This document shows positions 30,691 through 42,305 of a stretch of 64,000 bases of DNA, piece after piece. The position numbers and the translations under genes were made by a program. The stretch is taken from positions 128,501 through 192,500 of the forward strand of contig RPFO01001812.1 in the NCBI GenBank assembly GCA_009746045.1. Direction: 5' to 3'. The notes beneath the pieces were generated by a model that was given only the letters and a program-made list of their open reading frames with translations, was not told the DNA's origin and made no database searches. The stretch comes from Mesostigma viride. Its lineage: Eukaryota; Streptophyta; Mesostigmatophyceae; Mesostigmatales; Mesostigmataceae. Every line of letters begins with the position of its first letter. The stretch's first letter is position 1.

Positions 30691-32409
30691 CTCGTCGTCT
30701 GTCCCAACTCAGTCCTCACAGGAGGACTGAGTTGACAATTTTCAACCGCGTGTAGCGACTAGGTGGGGGGTCCATCCCAAATGTTTTGATGTGGATCTGG
30801 GGTGTACTAGATATCATTTTGTTGGCAAAAATACTGCATATGTGAAAACTTGACCCGAACACCTGAAAATTACACGGACGTTGGGCGCCCCTCGCGAATT
30901 TGCATTTTTCGGGATAAGAACGAGTGGGAAAAATTCAATCAAATCCTGGTGCATGAAGAAAAAATATAGGCATGTAAACAACATAGTTCTTGAAGCGTGG
31001 CAAAAAACTGGGCTCCATTTGGCCACTGCAACTGCCTGAAACAATTAAAAAACTCTCAGTCCTCAGGAGAGGAATGGGGCTTTTGCTAACTTTGCTAGCA
31101 TGTAAGTGCGGTCATACTACATCACCGTGGCCACCAACCATCCCAATCAACTCATTTCCCTTCAAGCATTACAGGACAACACACTTGCATCATCATACTT
31201 CAGGTATATCATGCCTTATCATGTAGTGAGAGCCTATGCATGCATGTAGGGAATGGGCTTGGATACCTACCAACAAAGGGTTATGTTATAAGTGTCAACC
31301 ACCAATATAATGGGTAGGTTAAGCATATTTCCATTGTTTCAAACAACAATAGATATGGCTATAACTGTTTTGCCTTGCCATGATGTGGCCAACATAGTTG
31401 CTGGCACATGATGGCAGTGGTTTGTCACCAAGACTTTTCACTCACCCGTAAAAGCTTGAATGCACCCTTGACGCAGCCCGTGGCCACACAATCATGCAGT
31501 ATGAACGTAGCAAAAGAATAACTAACATCTATGAAGGTGTTTAAACCTGCACAGCTCCTAAAACCCTGCACAACTACACTGGGTTAAGGCAAATGCCTGC
31601 TAACATCATCTGAAAAGGGGGTTTTAGAGAGGGGCAGGCAACGGTCAAGAAAGAGCATCAAGACTTGAACCTGACAACGCCTCGCAAGCTTAAACTCATG
31701 TACGAACATCAAGGAACGAAGAGGCAACGATTATCCGGCTTTACCTGGCACGGCTGGCGTTACCTTGGCCCAGGCGGTGCCCGCAAAAGTGGCACTTTGC
31801 GGCACATAGACCATGACGTGACAGAATGGTCGAGATCATCAAATCTATACTGTCACTCAATATATTCTAATGCAACTCATGTTAACATGTAGAAAGAAAC
31901 CTATCAGCCATTGAAATTGCGCCGGAAAGCAAGCGCAGTAATCAATTCCGTCGACCTGCCTTATCGCAGTTTTTTCCAGCAAGAACAGTGCCGACACCGG
32001 GTAAATCGCATCCCCGCGAGCTAAAAATTGATTTATATCATCTTTAGGGCATGTTAAATCTATTTACTGAGTTTGGACGGCTAACTCGTCCGCAAACGTA
32101 AACTGCATGCATGGGCGCGAGCCGCCATGGCTAGGTCGTGCATTTCCGGAACTCGCGTTTCACGTGGAAAAGTACCCTTACCACCTGTACTTTGACCGTA
32201 CAGTTAGCCGCGCATACCAAATCCAAAAAAATCCCAAAAATATGTCCAAGAAAGATCTTTTCACGTAGTATTTGAATAAATTTTGAGAGAATTTTTTTTG
32301 TCAAACATTCTGACCGGGGCGAATTTTCTACGAAACCCAAAAACTCGGTCCTCTAGAGAGGACTGAGTTCAACTCAGTCCTCCGTAGAGGACCAGGGACA
32401 GACGACGAG
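30691..32409. mobile_element. TTAA-duplicating DNA transposon (piggyBac-like target), non-autonomous
   Basis: Inverted ends CTCGTCGTCTGTCCC (30691-30705 and complement 32395-32409) between TTAA at 30687-30690 and 32410-32413. Just inside each end is a palindrome of AACTCAGTCCTC and GAGGACTGAGTT. Removal plus one TTAA restores the LINE ORF2 frame exactly. TTAA targets and precise footprints are characteristic of piggyBac, but the TIR does not start with the usual CCY and no transposase frame is present, so the superfamily is inferred from the target only. Confidence 0.75.
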
Positions 32410-34475
32410 TTAAAGAATAGGGGTTGGCGTGCAACTTCCTCACGTAGTGTGGGGAATAGTAGGCGGTCGGGTTTAAGTGCCATAAAGCCTTGCCATATAC
32501 GAGCCCAGTACCAAGGAAGACCTCTGGTGAGCTTCGGGGAGGGGAGGCGAGCAGTAAGCAGTGCGGCTCCAGAGTGCCAGGAAATACCATTGGAGTGATG
32601 AGTAAGACGTGAGAGGGTTACACGTGCCAGAAGACATCCAGGGTGGGTGTTGACACCAATGTGGGCAGAGATAACTTGTTTGGCATACACAGACCATAAA
32701 CGCCATTGCATATTGTGTAAGCCTAGTCCTCCAAGAGGCCACGGCATAAAAGACATTGACTCTCTGATCCATCCGTGTACCTGGCGGCTGAGATCGCTCG
32801 ATTTTTTCCAAACAAAGTTATGCCCCAGTCGTTGAATAAGAGACACGGTGTGTTCATCCGGTGGGTGGGCCTGACCGAAGTACAGCAGCTTGGAGAACAG
32901 CAGCTGGTTCGTAACGAGGACCTTGCCCCGGAGGCTGAGGCGGTGTACGCCAGCCCAGCGGTTGGCCACCTGTTGTACACCAGTAAGTTTGCCCAGTTGT
33001 TGTGATTCGTCGTATAAAAAGGTTTTGACTTCCAATAACCTCCCTTCGGCTGTCCGACCGATAGGGCAGTTATGCAAAAGGTGGTATCCTCCTGGCGGGA
33101 CCCATGTCACCGCCAGGTTAGTAGGTTGGAGAGTCGGGTTGGTTGTTCTGCCAATATGCAAGCCCGTGGACTTTTGCACGTTGCAGCGTTGTTGGGAGGC
33201 GGTACAGTATGTAGATATGTTGTCAAGCACAGCATCAACATCACGCAGGGAGGTGCAAATGTTAGTAGTGTCATCGGCGTAAGCAGTTTGAAACAGACCA
33301 CGCGTGTGGTGAGGGAGGGGGTAGCCTTGAATACGGCTGTCCTGTTGATGAAGAAAGAAGAGGCCAGCGTGAGCGAGCAGAAAGAGAAGGGGAGAGAGAC
33401 AGTCGCCTTGTGGGAGAGAGCGTGTGCTATGGCCTATGTGGGATTTATGTCCATTAATTAGTAGGTGCCAAGTGAGGGATTTGATCATGCCTAGACTGAC
33501 CTTAATAAGTTTAGGTCCAAATCCAAGCCCGTGTAGTATAGCCTCGAGGTATTTCCAACATATGCGGTCGAATGCCTTTTCAAAATCCCAAAATAAAATA
33601 AGACCTATAATATTGTTGCGCCATGCGTCATCAACAATGTCCATGATCATGGTGATGCTGTCGCTGATGTGTAGGTTGGACCTGAATCCAACTTGTTCCG
33701 GGCCGATCAGATTATCTAGTACACTGTAGAAACGGCGTTGCAAGAGTTTGCTGGCTAGTTTGTAAGGGACTGTGAGCATGCGAATGGGTCTATAATTTTT
33801 CCAACTTGTTTTATCCCCTTTTTTGTGTAAGAGGATGAGGATTGTTTCCGACCACTGGCCCACAACAGTTTCGGTGTTCCAGATTTCCAGGATGCATTGG
33901 TATAGATCCCTGCCTATGAGGGGCCAGAACGTTTTAAAAAACTCTACTGGAAGGCCATCTGCACCAGGTGCGCTACCGGTTTTGAGATGTTGGAGTGCTA
34001 GAGATGTTTCTTCCATAGTGGGGCTGGCGTCTAGTAGAGCTTGTTGTGACGGAGAGAGGCGGTGGGGAATTGCATCGAGGATTTTTTGTGTGGCTGTATT
34101 TGCAGACGGGTCGGGTTCTGTTCGGAACAGGGTGGAGAAAAAAGCATGTCCAGATTGTAGGATGTCTTGGGGGGTGGTATGGGTGCCAGTCTCGTCTGTA
34201 ATTTCTGTGATGGTGGTTTGTGAGCGCGGGGGTGGGATAAATGCAAAGAATTCCTTATTCATTCGTTCACCCTTGACATGCCACCATGTATTTTCCACAT
34301 CTAGGGCTTCTGCGTGGCGTTCAAGGCGTAGCTTATCCATCTCAGTCTGGCACAGTTGCAGTCGTGTTAACTCGTGCGGGGCTAGGCGGGGTTTGGATTG
34401 CAACATAGTAATAACGCGTTTGTAGTAATTGTAGTCTTTGCCTTTTATGCGGCGTTGTTCTAGATCGTAGTAGCC
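32410..34475 (-). CDS. LINE ORF2, reverse transcriptase region
   Basis: Open from about 34476 (YYDLEQRRIKGKDYNYYKRV). Only the first ATG (34406) and the final residues, read into the TTAA element to 32328, are artificial limits. RT motifs in order: KTGSAPGADGLPVEFFKTFW, LLHKKGDKTSWKNYRPI, PEQVGFRSNLHISD, LILFWDFEKAFDRICW, LPQGDCLSPLLFLLA and the catalytic AYADDTTN. Then comes a thumb and connection with WKKSSDLSRQVHGWIR and PWPLGGLGLHNM. The catalytic aspartates of FWDFEKAFD and YADD are present. The set fits L1/Tx1-type RTs. Separated from the endonuclease by a frameshift near 34476. Confidence 0.9.
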
Positions 34476-35437
34476 TTAGAGGAGTCAAGGATGTGCGAGA
34501 GGCATGCTTGCATCCAGAGAGTAGTGCTTGGGTATTCTACTTGCTTGGTTTTCCAGTCCCGCCATTGTTCTCGGACTAGGGAGCGAAAGGCGGGGTCAGC
34601 CAGCAGCTTTTTATTGAGGCGAGGGACGCCTGGTCCTCTGGGGGGGCTGGAGTGATACACCATGGTGAGAAGGCAGGGGTAGTGATCAGAAAAAACTGTG
34701 GAGCGTATGACCTCTGCGTGACAAATGAGGGATGCCCAAAAAGGTGACATAAATATGTAGTCTAGACGGCTAGTGATGCGGGTGCCCTGACGAGTGGACT
34801 CTCGAGTGTGCAGATGGTCGCGAGGTTTGATAACATCCTGTAGTGAGAGGCGTGTGAGGTGGTTGGCTAACGAGGTCGTCTCAAGCCCAAGGCCATGGTC
34901 TAGGTCAACATTAAAGTCACCCATTAGTATGACCTCATGAGATTGGTCCAGGAGGGGGGCAACCATAGCAAACAAATCATCAAAAAATTTTATACGGTCA
35001 GAGTGTTCGTTGGGGGCATATACCGATATAATATAGCCAGTCTTACCGCCCCAGGAGATGCATTGCCGGGTCCAGCGACCCTGCCATGTGTTGGGAGCAG
35101 TATCTGTGTGCTGGGCCCATGGGTGCAGTTGAACATGAGGGTGTGGCGGACGTCGATATTGTAGCAATGCAGTGCCTCCACTAGTCCCCCGTGCCCATGC
35201 CCATCTGCGTTCCATGTCTGGGGTGCGTCTTGTAAAGGATTGTAGCGCTTTGGCGTCTATTCCAGGAAATTTATGTTCTTGTAGGCCTACCCAGATTTCA
35301 TGAGATGGGCCGACATAGGGTTGGGTGATACTGGCTAGTTGTGCCTGGAGCGCAGATATTTTAGACTGTCCCTGGGTGCGAACACCATAAGTATTTAAAC
35401 CCTGAACGTTCCAAGATATTATAGTAAGTTGACTCAT
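34460..35437 (-). CDS. LINE ORF2, apurinic/apyrimidinic-like endonuclease domain
   Basis: 325 residues starting MSQLTIISWNVQGLN, with the metal-binding WNVQGLN, VGLQEHKFPG, YIISVYAPNEHSDR, VILMGDFNVDLDHG, RLDYIFMSP and FSDHYPCLLTM motifs of EEP-fold LINE endonucleases, which nick target DNA for target-primed reverse transcription. The key N (SWN), E (QEH), D/N (GDFN), D (RLDYI) and SDH are all present. It ends at a TAG (34460), while the RT frame opens at about 34476, a one-base shift; in active relatives these are one protein. Confidence 0.9.
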   Translation of the reverse strand: MSQLTIISWNVQGLNTYGVRTQGQSKISALQAQLASITQPYVGPSHEIWVGLQEHKFPGIDAKALQSFTRRTPDMERRWAWARGTSGGTALLQYRRPPHPHVQLHPWAQHTDTAPNTWQGRWTRQCISWGGKTGYIISVYAPNEHSDRIKFFDDLFAMVAPLLDQSHEVILMGDFNVDLDHGLGLETTSLANHLTRLSLQDVIKPRDHLHTRESTRQGTRITSRLDYIFMSPFWASLICHAEVIRSTVFSDHYPCLLTMVYHSSPPRGPGVPRLNKKLLADPAFRSLVREQWRDWKTKQVEYPSTTLWMQACLSHILDSSKATTI

Positions 35438-35495
35438 AAGTTAGTAGAAGGGGAGAGAATGCAGAAGGATGCGAGCGTTGGCGTACCTCTCATGC

Positions 35496-35700
35496 CTTGG
35501 AAGACGACGCACGCGCCCGCTTGGTTGCGTCGGCTGTGGTGACCGTTGGCTGCGCCCGTTTGGCCGAGGGGTCGTCCTGCGCTGTCGCTTCCTCGATAGA
35601 GCCAGTTGAGGAGGGCATCATGTCGAGATCATGGGGTAGGACCGGCAGCCGTGCCGCCGGAACAGGTATGACAACGAGGACAACAGGAGCAATAAAGAGT
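35496..35700 (-). pseudogene. Possible LINE ORF1 C-terminal remnant
   Basis: A short frame just upstream of the endonuclease ends STGSIEEATAQDDPSAKRAQ, PTVTTADATKRARASSSKA and a stop, a low-complexity basic tail like many ORF1 ends. Stops occur immediately upstream, so no RNA-binding domain is left to confirm it. The AC-rich sequence from 35700 to 36220 has no further recognisable coding. Confidence 0.3.
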
Positions 35701-36625
35701 TAGATAGCGAAAAAAGGTGTCCCATTCCAGGGGTTATGCTGGGGGAAGCCTGCATTGCACCATCCGTGACTGCAATGTCAGGTTGGGTCTGTATCGGGTG
35801 TCATGGTGACTTCCGGTCACCGAGTTATGCGAGAGCCTGTTCCTCAGCAGGATCGCATGGTTAAAGGTGTAAAGGGTGAGTAGAAACAGCACTACCAGGA
35901 AGCGTCCAGCTTCCTGAGCTGTTCTACCACTATTCCAGGTCCATTTGTAGTGAGCCGTCACGCTATTCTGTATGCCTCTAGGCATCAGCCGTACTTCCTG
36001 TACGCCTTGCCAGCCGACATCACAGATAGCGTGGCGGCTCAAGGACCAAATGAAAGTTGCTTATATGGGTATCGTTAGACGCACCTTTTCACGGCGAATC
36101 CGTTGGTATATCGCTGGTCGCGGATGGCCGAAGCTATCGCCTGCTATCCTCTACGCCGCCATAGCCTCGCTACGTTTTTTTCCTGATCACAGGACCGACA
36201 GAGTCCCAGGTATAAATATTCCAGGTATAAATATTACTCCTTTCCCCTCCCCTAAACCCTTCTTCCCTTCATCATGATTTGCAGCAACTCAATACGATTC
36301 AGTCCAGTCTCTCTTTGTGCCCCTACGTGGCATTTTCGCCGGCTTAGTATTCCTTACTTCTCAGAGGCCGCTCCCCCCCCCCCGCGCCACTTCCCCTGCG
36401 TTTTGCCACCGGAACTACCCGCGCCCCACCGGAACTACCCGCGCCCAAGCAGAGAGTTGTTTTTTAATACAATATAAATTTTTGGGGGGCCGACCCCCCC
36501 CCCCCCCCCCCCAAAACTGGGGGGGGGGGGGTCGGGGGTCAAGACCCCCCCACCCCCCACCCCAGAAAATGCCCCCCGGGGGGTGGTATACACTAGCTCC
36601 GGGAGTGTCGCGGACAGCCAGTTAG

Positions 36626-38235
36626 TGAACTTACCTTCGTCACCTAATTCCTCGTCCTTCGTCTCCTACAGTAGACCCTAGTCCGACACGCAGCATCTGC
36701 AGCAATGCACGTAAGAAGTTCAGTCGTACACGGCCAGCTTGGCACCTGCATGCCCGTTTATTTGTCGCGGAGTTACAGGTCGTCTCAGTCTAGTTCCGGC
36801 TCCACGTGCCGTCCAAAATGATGCCAGAAGCTACTTCGAACACGGCTCATACGCAAAAAATTACGCCAAAAATATACGCAAAAAATACGCAATACCTGAT
36901 TTCACCGGAAAAACCCTGCCGGGGAGCTTCGTTGTGGGGGGGATGTACATATTGTGTAGCTTGTGTCACTGGACCATGACTGGACCATGACTGGACCATG
37001 ACTGGACCATGACTGGACCATGACTGGACAGTGTTTTTGTAGATTTGAGTACGATGCACGGCTGGAGTTGATGGTGATCCTAAATCTACGTACGGAGGCT
37101 TGTTGTTGTTCCACCGCGCCACAGGCGCTTGGCCGCCCCCACCCACTGCTGGTGGCTTGCGCCACCTTTACCCCTGTCAACCCGTCGCCCCTCGGGTTGG
37201 GGACAACGCCTCCACCATCCGACGGCCCCAATCCCTCGCGTCGCGTCTATGTGGTTTGTCGGATACATCTGTGCGGTTTTTCGGCTACATCTGTGCGGAT
37301 TTCGGCTACATCTGTGCGGTTCTCGGGTGTACCTGTCCGTCCGTCCGTCAGATTCACCCATCTGACGGTCGTAAAACGTTGGGAGAGTAAATGGGTGGGA
37401 GAGATGAGCATTCTCACTGTTTTGAGCAACCAGATATCTGCTGACATGCACCAGACATCAGCGGAACAAAGATATCGTCGCGGATGCTGCAGTCACTAGT
37501 CAGTCAGTGCGTCAGTTGGATCCCACGCCGCACAGATGCCACATATGGATGCTACAGTATCTCCGGGGATTGTCCCAGCGAAAACTTCTCGGGCAAAACA
37601 AGCCGCAAGTATATCTAGATTTGATGCTATAAAATACGAAAACCTCCATTAAAGCATCTTCACTGGACAAACGGCTGTGCATCACGCCCGTAAAAATGTG
37701 GGGAATGGCGGATACTAAGGTACAATCCATAAGCTACATTCTCTGACTGGAACTGGCGGTTACTCAACCAATTAGGTCGAGTCGCTCTGGATATAAGGCG
37801 TGGGCAACAACAACAACAACAAGGCATATTTAGTCCAGAGTGGCATCGCGCAATCTACCCCATGTCAGCACTCTGTTGTTGTATTTTATCACGCCGCACA
37901 TGGCAGCTGCTGAGATTCTGTCAGCCCCTCTGTCAGAAGTATTTTCAGCAAGCATTGCAGCTCATAGCAACGCGTCGTCAACGCGGAGGTTTTTTTGATG
38001 CGCTCGCAGATTCGGTGATCACGTGTGCCCGGAAATCTGAAATATGCGAGCGAGTTATATATCTACGTGAATCCTTCCTACAGAACTTATATCTCACCGC
38101 GATGGCAATGTCTCCTCCTATCCTGCAGAACTTTGCTTCACCGCGATGACAATGGTCAACAGGTGACTATTACCATTTCCTCCAGGCAGTGGAAGCTGGC
38201 ACCTCACCAGAATTCTTCTCTAAATTGGACGAGAC
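36626..38235. other. Upstream region of gene A with two short minisatellites
   Basis: Right flank of the TTAG element and 5' flank of gene A. It contains five copies of an 11-bp unit GACTGGACCAT (about 36970-37030) and three to four copies of a 20-24-bp unit around CGGCTACATCTGTGCGG (37255-37330). GATATAAGG at 37790 could be a TATA element, weakly supported. Repeat-containing frames here are not genes. Confidence 0.5.
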
Positions 38236-41181
38236 ATGGAAAATGTTATGGTGTCGCTTGCAAAATTTCAGCCCCTAGGAATTCCCTCCCCCGATGTCTG
38301 GAAAGTCGAAGTTGTGGAAAAGCCGCCCGCCGCCGACATCCCGCCTGGGCATTTCCTCATGCGACTTTTGTACGTCTCTGTTGACGCATCTATTTCTTTC
38401 AAGGTCAGGCTGCCCGGTGGCGAAGGAGACTACTGCGGACATGTCATCGGAAAGCCTATAGAAGGTTTTCTATGCGGCGTTGTGGAGGGGACGGGAAGCC
38501 AATGCACACGATTCCGGAAGGGGGACATTTTGTCTGGATTGGGACGCTACGTAAAATACCAAGTGATCAAAGAAGAAGAATGTCATTTAAACATCGCAAA
38601 TGGTGAGTCGATAAAAGTCGCATATGGCCAATGACTCTGGGAAGAGGCCAGTCCGTACTTGTATTTGCGGCTATTTCGTGCATGCGTTGCACATTAAACG
38701 AGTGGCAGCGAATGTTTGCTCCAATGGCTGCCGCGCAAGCACGTTAGCAACAGCAAGCAGAACACGATAGAGCCACGGTAGAGTAGTCATCACGTCGCAG
38801 AACATGTACAATTCGTTCGATTCAAAGTCGGGGGCAAACACATGCCAGCAATTACCTGCAGCTGCATCAGTCCCCATTATAGCCGCCTCTCGGTGCTGGA
38901 TGTACTGACGGTGGTTGAAGGTACGTTATATTTTGTGTGACACCTTCTACGGGTGGCTATATAGCTTTGCGGAATCGACCCCGCGGCTTCCTTCTGATTC
39001 AACCTGGCGATTTGTGCGCATAACTATCGCGCATATCCTTCTATCTCCTCCCTAGTACTCATTCCAATGCGTCGCTGTTGCTTCCGCTTTTTGGCGTGCA
39101 TTCGCAGGCTTGTGTGACGATCACCCGAGCTACCTTTTAGGTATGTCTTAAACTTTGTCACGGATTGCTGTATGTGCTTAATTTGCCCGCATGCACTTCG
39201 TCTGTTGATTGCCTCTTGCATGCCCAAGACCATGTCCACTTGGCAGGGCTGCAAAGTGGTTGGCCGACCTAGATATGGAGCCGCCAATGGCCCATGCCAT
39301 GCGACGCTGGCATCCACGTGCATCAACCGAGGCGGGAGAGGCCCCGGGCCTGCATGTGCAAGTTGCACCGATAGCAATTTGCAACTAGTTTACAAGTACA
39401 GCACTTCGTGCCATTCACATTCATGACACCTCCCTGGGTCACCCATGAGTCGACCCTCTTTTGGCCCGGCCCTCGCCCTGACGACCATGCGCATGCCCTC
39501 CAGCATAAAATCATGCTTGCCAGTGACTGCACCACCATATAAATGTCAGGCGGGCGGCAGAATCGCTGTCGCAAGCCCTGCTGTCGTCAGCCTTGCTGTG
39601 GGCTGGAGGCTGAAGAGACCATGGTGACTGTGCCATACAGCTAGGCAGACTTAAGAGGTTTCTTATTTTGATAATCGGCTTAAATCGGAACTTAAATGGC
39701 TTCTTCTTCCTTTCAAATCATTGTTGCTTCGCGCCCACTGCAGGGTGCCTGGGCATCCCTGGGTGTGTGGCGTGGGCGGGCCTCAAATACAAGCTCAAGC
39801 CGAAGGCAGGGCAGGTGCTGTTTGTGTCTGCTGCAGCGGGCGCGGTCGGCTCCATTGTGGGGCAGGTGGGTGGCATCAGTCATCATATGGCCCGGAATTC
39901 CGGTGTGATGTCTGCCAGTGCATATAACGTCTGACAGGAAAAATCACAGCTGGGCAAGTTGGTGTCAGGTTCATTGGCTCCCTGTGCTCAGTATTTGCGA
40001 GGGTGGTGCTAGCCTCCCTTTGCCAGTGTGGCGCTGGTGGTAGCCGTGGGCCGGTGTAAAATCATTATTTATCTAATTATCTTCCTTACATCTTGCCTGC
40101 AGATGAGAGCAGGTAGGAGGGAACCCTGAAGTACCTGCGCATCGGAACATGGGTGCTGGTTAGTGACGTGTTCTGGGCCCCTACTACCACGAAGCGATAT
40201 GCTGTCGAGGTTCACCCCCCCGTGATAGGCATGGCTCCTTCTAACCTACTGCCACATGCATATCTGCACCATGGTTGCCGGCCATTCTCACACTTGCATT
40301 TCCAGTTATTTTTCATCATGTTCATGCGCATGGGTGATAAGACACCGACAGGTTCATACAGGTCTCTGGGACAAGTTGATACTTGTCTACATTGTGCCCG
40401 GGGGCAAAAAGCAGCTCTTTTGGCCAGGCGGTCTACCTTGTTTCTTCAAATGGTGAAACTGTGAAATACTGCCATGGGTTTTCCATGCATGTGTATCCTC
40501 ACATGCTTATCACATGTTTTTTAACCCCCCTTACATGTTGATAACCCCCCTTAAACGTTGGTAAATAACCCCCCTCGACCCATCTGCACCTCCATCGCAA
40601 TCATGAACACTTTGGGGGTCTCCCTTTCTGTTTTGCCTCCCGCCCCAACCCCACAGCTCGCCAAGCTGCAGGGTCTAAAAGTGATCGGCAGCACCGGCTC
40701 CGCTGCCAAGTGCGACAAGCTGGTCAAGGAATACGGGTTTGACGCCGCGTTCAACTACAAGGACGTCCACACGCCCGCGGACATCACCGCCAAGCTGCTT
40801 GAGGCCAGTCCCGAGGGCATCGACCTCTACTTTGACAACGTAGGCGGGATTCTCCTGCAGGGTGCCATGGACGCGCTCAAAGTGGGCGGCCGCGCCGTCA
40901 TCTGCGGGCTAATCTCCTACTACAACGCGTCCACGCTCCACATGGTCCCCTGCCCCGCGCACTTGCTGCTGCTCAAGCAGATCCGCATCGAGGGGATTTC
41001 GGTGTTTGATTTCCTGGCCGACCCAGCGGTGGTCGCGCTCTGGCAGGCCGAGATGTGGCACATGCTGAGGGAGCGCGTCATCAAGTTTGACGAGATGGAG
41101 TTTGACGTGGATAGGTTTGGCGAGGCGGTCGCTGCACTCTTCCTGGGCCAGAACGTCGGCAAGCTGGTGGTCAAGATGTGA
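38236..41181 (+). CDS. Gene A: NADP-dependent MDR-family reductase (PTGR / alkenal double-bond reductase type), four exons
   Basis: Exons 38236-38602, 39108-39140, 39744-39865 and 40657-41181 join in frame to 348 residues, the usual family length. All introns are GT-AG. Exon 1 has a GroES-like fold with a Gly-rich PGGEGDYCGHVIGKPIEGF part. The 33-nt exon 2 encodes LCDDHPSYLL and fits the SYxLG step before CLGIPGCVAWAGLKYK. Exon 3 carries the dinucleotide-binding FVSAAAGAVGSIVGQ. Exon 4 has LKVIGSTGSAAKCDKL, FNYKD, GIDLYFDNVGG and LKVGGRAVICG and ends KLVVKM. No Zn ligands are seen, as expected for this branch, which reduces alpha,beta-unsaturated carbonyls with NADPH in the cytosol. The usual DPY near residue 50 is DAS here, a possible change at the substrate side. 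Start chosen at MENVMVSLAKF, aligned with gene B. Confidence 0.85.
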
Positions 41182-42253
41182 TGTTTTTGGGTTAAGCAGC
41201 GGGCACGTACAAGGCAGCCAACCTCCCTGCAGCCTGAGCTTTCCCTTGGAGGACAATGGGCAGATGGGAGGGCGGCACGGCTCTTGTCTGGGATCCACCT
41301 GGAGGCGTGTTGAAACTATTGATCCAGTGATTGATCAAGACGTAGACTGCGTCACGGGAGCATCCAGTGATAGTGAAACGCTGAATGGGCAAACTTTATT
41401 GAACGGATGTGCGAAGGGGAAAATTGGAACAGGCATTGATCTTTGCCACCGGAAAATGTTGGCAGAAGCGTGTTTTTACTTGGCGAGGCCATTATTTGCA
41501 TGCGCAGCTGACTGCTCCAAGGGACACGCGGTTGGAGCCGGCCACCGGTTGTGGTAACGTGGTGGGTGGTCTCGCTTGGTGGTGCATGCCAGCCGACGAC
41601 GAACTCGCAACAACGATCATCGTCATCACTGGCTCTAAGCGAACAGACGCCTTTTTCATATTACAAGGAACGGCGTCGTGTTTTTTGGGACAAGCGCTTG
41701 CCCCAGTGCTGCCCTTCGGGGAAGGGTGATGCCTTAGCACTGTGCTTACACTTGCTGAGGATGGCAGCGGCAGAAAATTCCCATGGCGTTCGGCAGTTGC
41801 TTGGATGTCCCTGCAGCTGCATCAGTTATGGGGCCTCAGTGGCAGTCCTCCCTTTTTCTATGGTTCACTCAGAAGGCTTCTGCCAGGATTTGCCTGAAGA
41901 AGAACATCCCCTGAACATCCCTGAAGAAGGTTGTCCCTGTGGCAATTTTGGATTTCAAAGTATCCTTGCCGGGGGGGAGTGATGGGGAGAAGAAGTGGAG
42001 AATGTTTACCCGATGAGTAGACACACAAGTGGTGGGCCGTGGAATGGGGTGGTCAGCCGGTGAAGAGACTACAGTGCTGCTAGGCATGCATTTTTCCCTT
42101 TTCCAGTGTCGCACATACGGGTGCTTTTCCATTCCATGTTTTTACCTCAGCTGTAACCTGACACCCAGAGTTGAGGGCCGGTTCAGCAGGTTGCATGCCT
42201 CTAGACATTGTTGGTGCTCTCTAGGTTTTCGTTAGGATTTCGGTGCTAGCTTG
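41182..42253. other. 3' flank of gene A
   Basis: Several overlapping short frames (up to 156 codons) run over the gene end and flank but show no family resemblance. No repeat was recognised. It probably includes the 3' UTR. Confidence 0.4.
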
Positions 42254-42305
42254 ATGATAGGATTTTATGGGATCCTTGTGCAAGGATGCCATAAAATCCT
42301 ATCAT
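42254..42305. repeat. 52-bp near-perfect hairpin
   Basis: ATGATAGGATTTTATGG and its exact complement flank an inner CCTTG...CAAGG stem; only one or two unpaired bases in about 25 pairs. It is isolated, about 1.1 kb after gene A's stop. It may be a miniature inverted-repeat remnant or an RNA hairpin. Confidence 0.85.

Larger units (their letters stand above)
29230..36220 (-). mobile_element. L1-like LINE with endonuclease and RT, interrupted by a TTAA element
   Basis: Minus-strand element. A 25-bp duplication starting CCAGGTATAAATATT lies at 29205-29229 and 36221-36245. Order: possible ORF1 remnant (35496-35700), apurinic-type endonuclease (35437-34460), RT (from about 34476), a CCHC-like C-terminus (to 29309) and a short 3' UTR with AATAAA (29244-29249). 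There is no poly(A) and no CAAC hairpin, unlike the RTE/HAL families. Without the insertion it is about 5.3 kb. Confidence 0.8.
28807..36621. mobile_element. DNA transposon with TTAG duplication, swollen by a LINE
   Basis: Inverted ends start CTGGCTGTCCGCGACACTCC and continue GGAGCTAGTGTATAC (about 35 bp, near perfect). They are flanked by TTAG (28803-28806 and 36622-36625). Inside each end lie long C and G homopolymer blocks (28842-28990 and 36366-36590). Without the LINE the element is only about 0.8 kb, so it is non-autonomous. A 4-bp TSD is compatible with several superfamilies; I cannot name one. Confidence 0.7.

Noticed and set aside
41087-41982. Overlapping frames after gene A as additional genes
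   Set aside because: They overlap the last exon in another frame or the 3' flank, with no family resemblance or splice logic.
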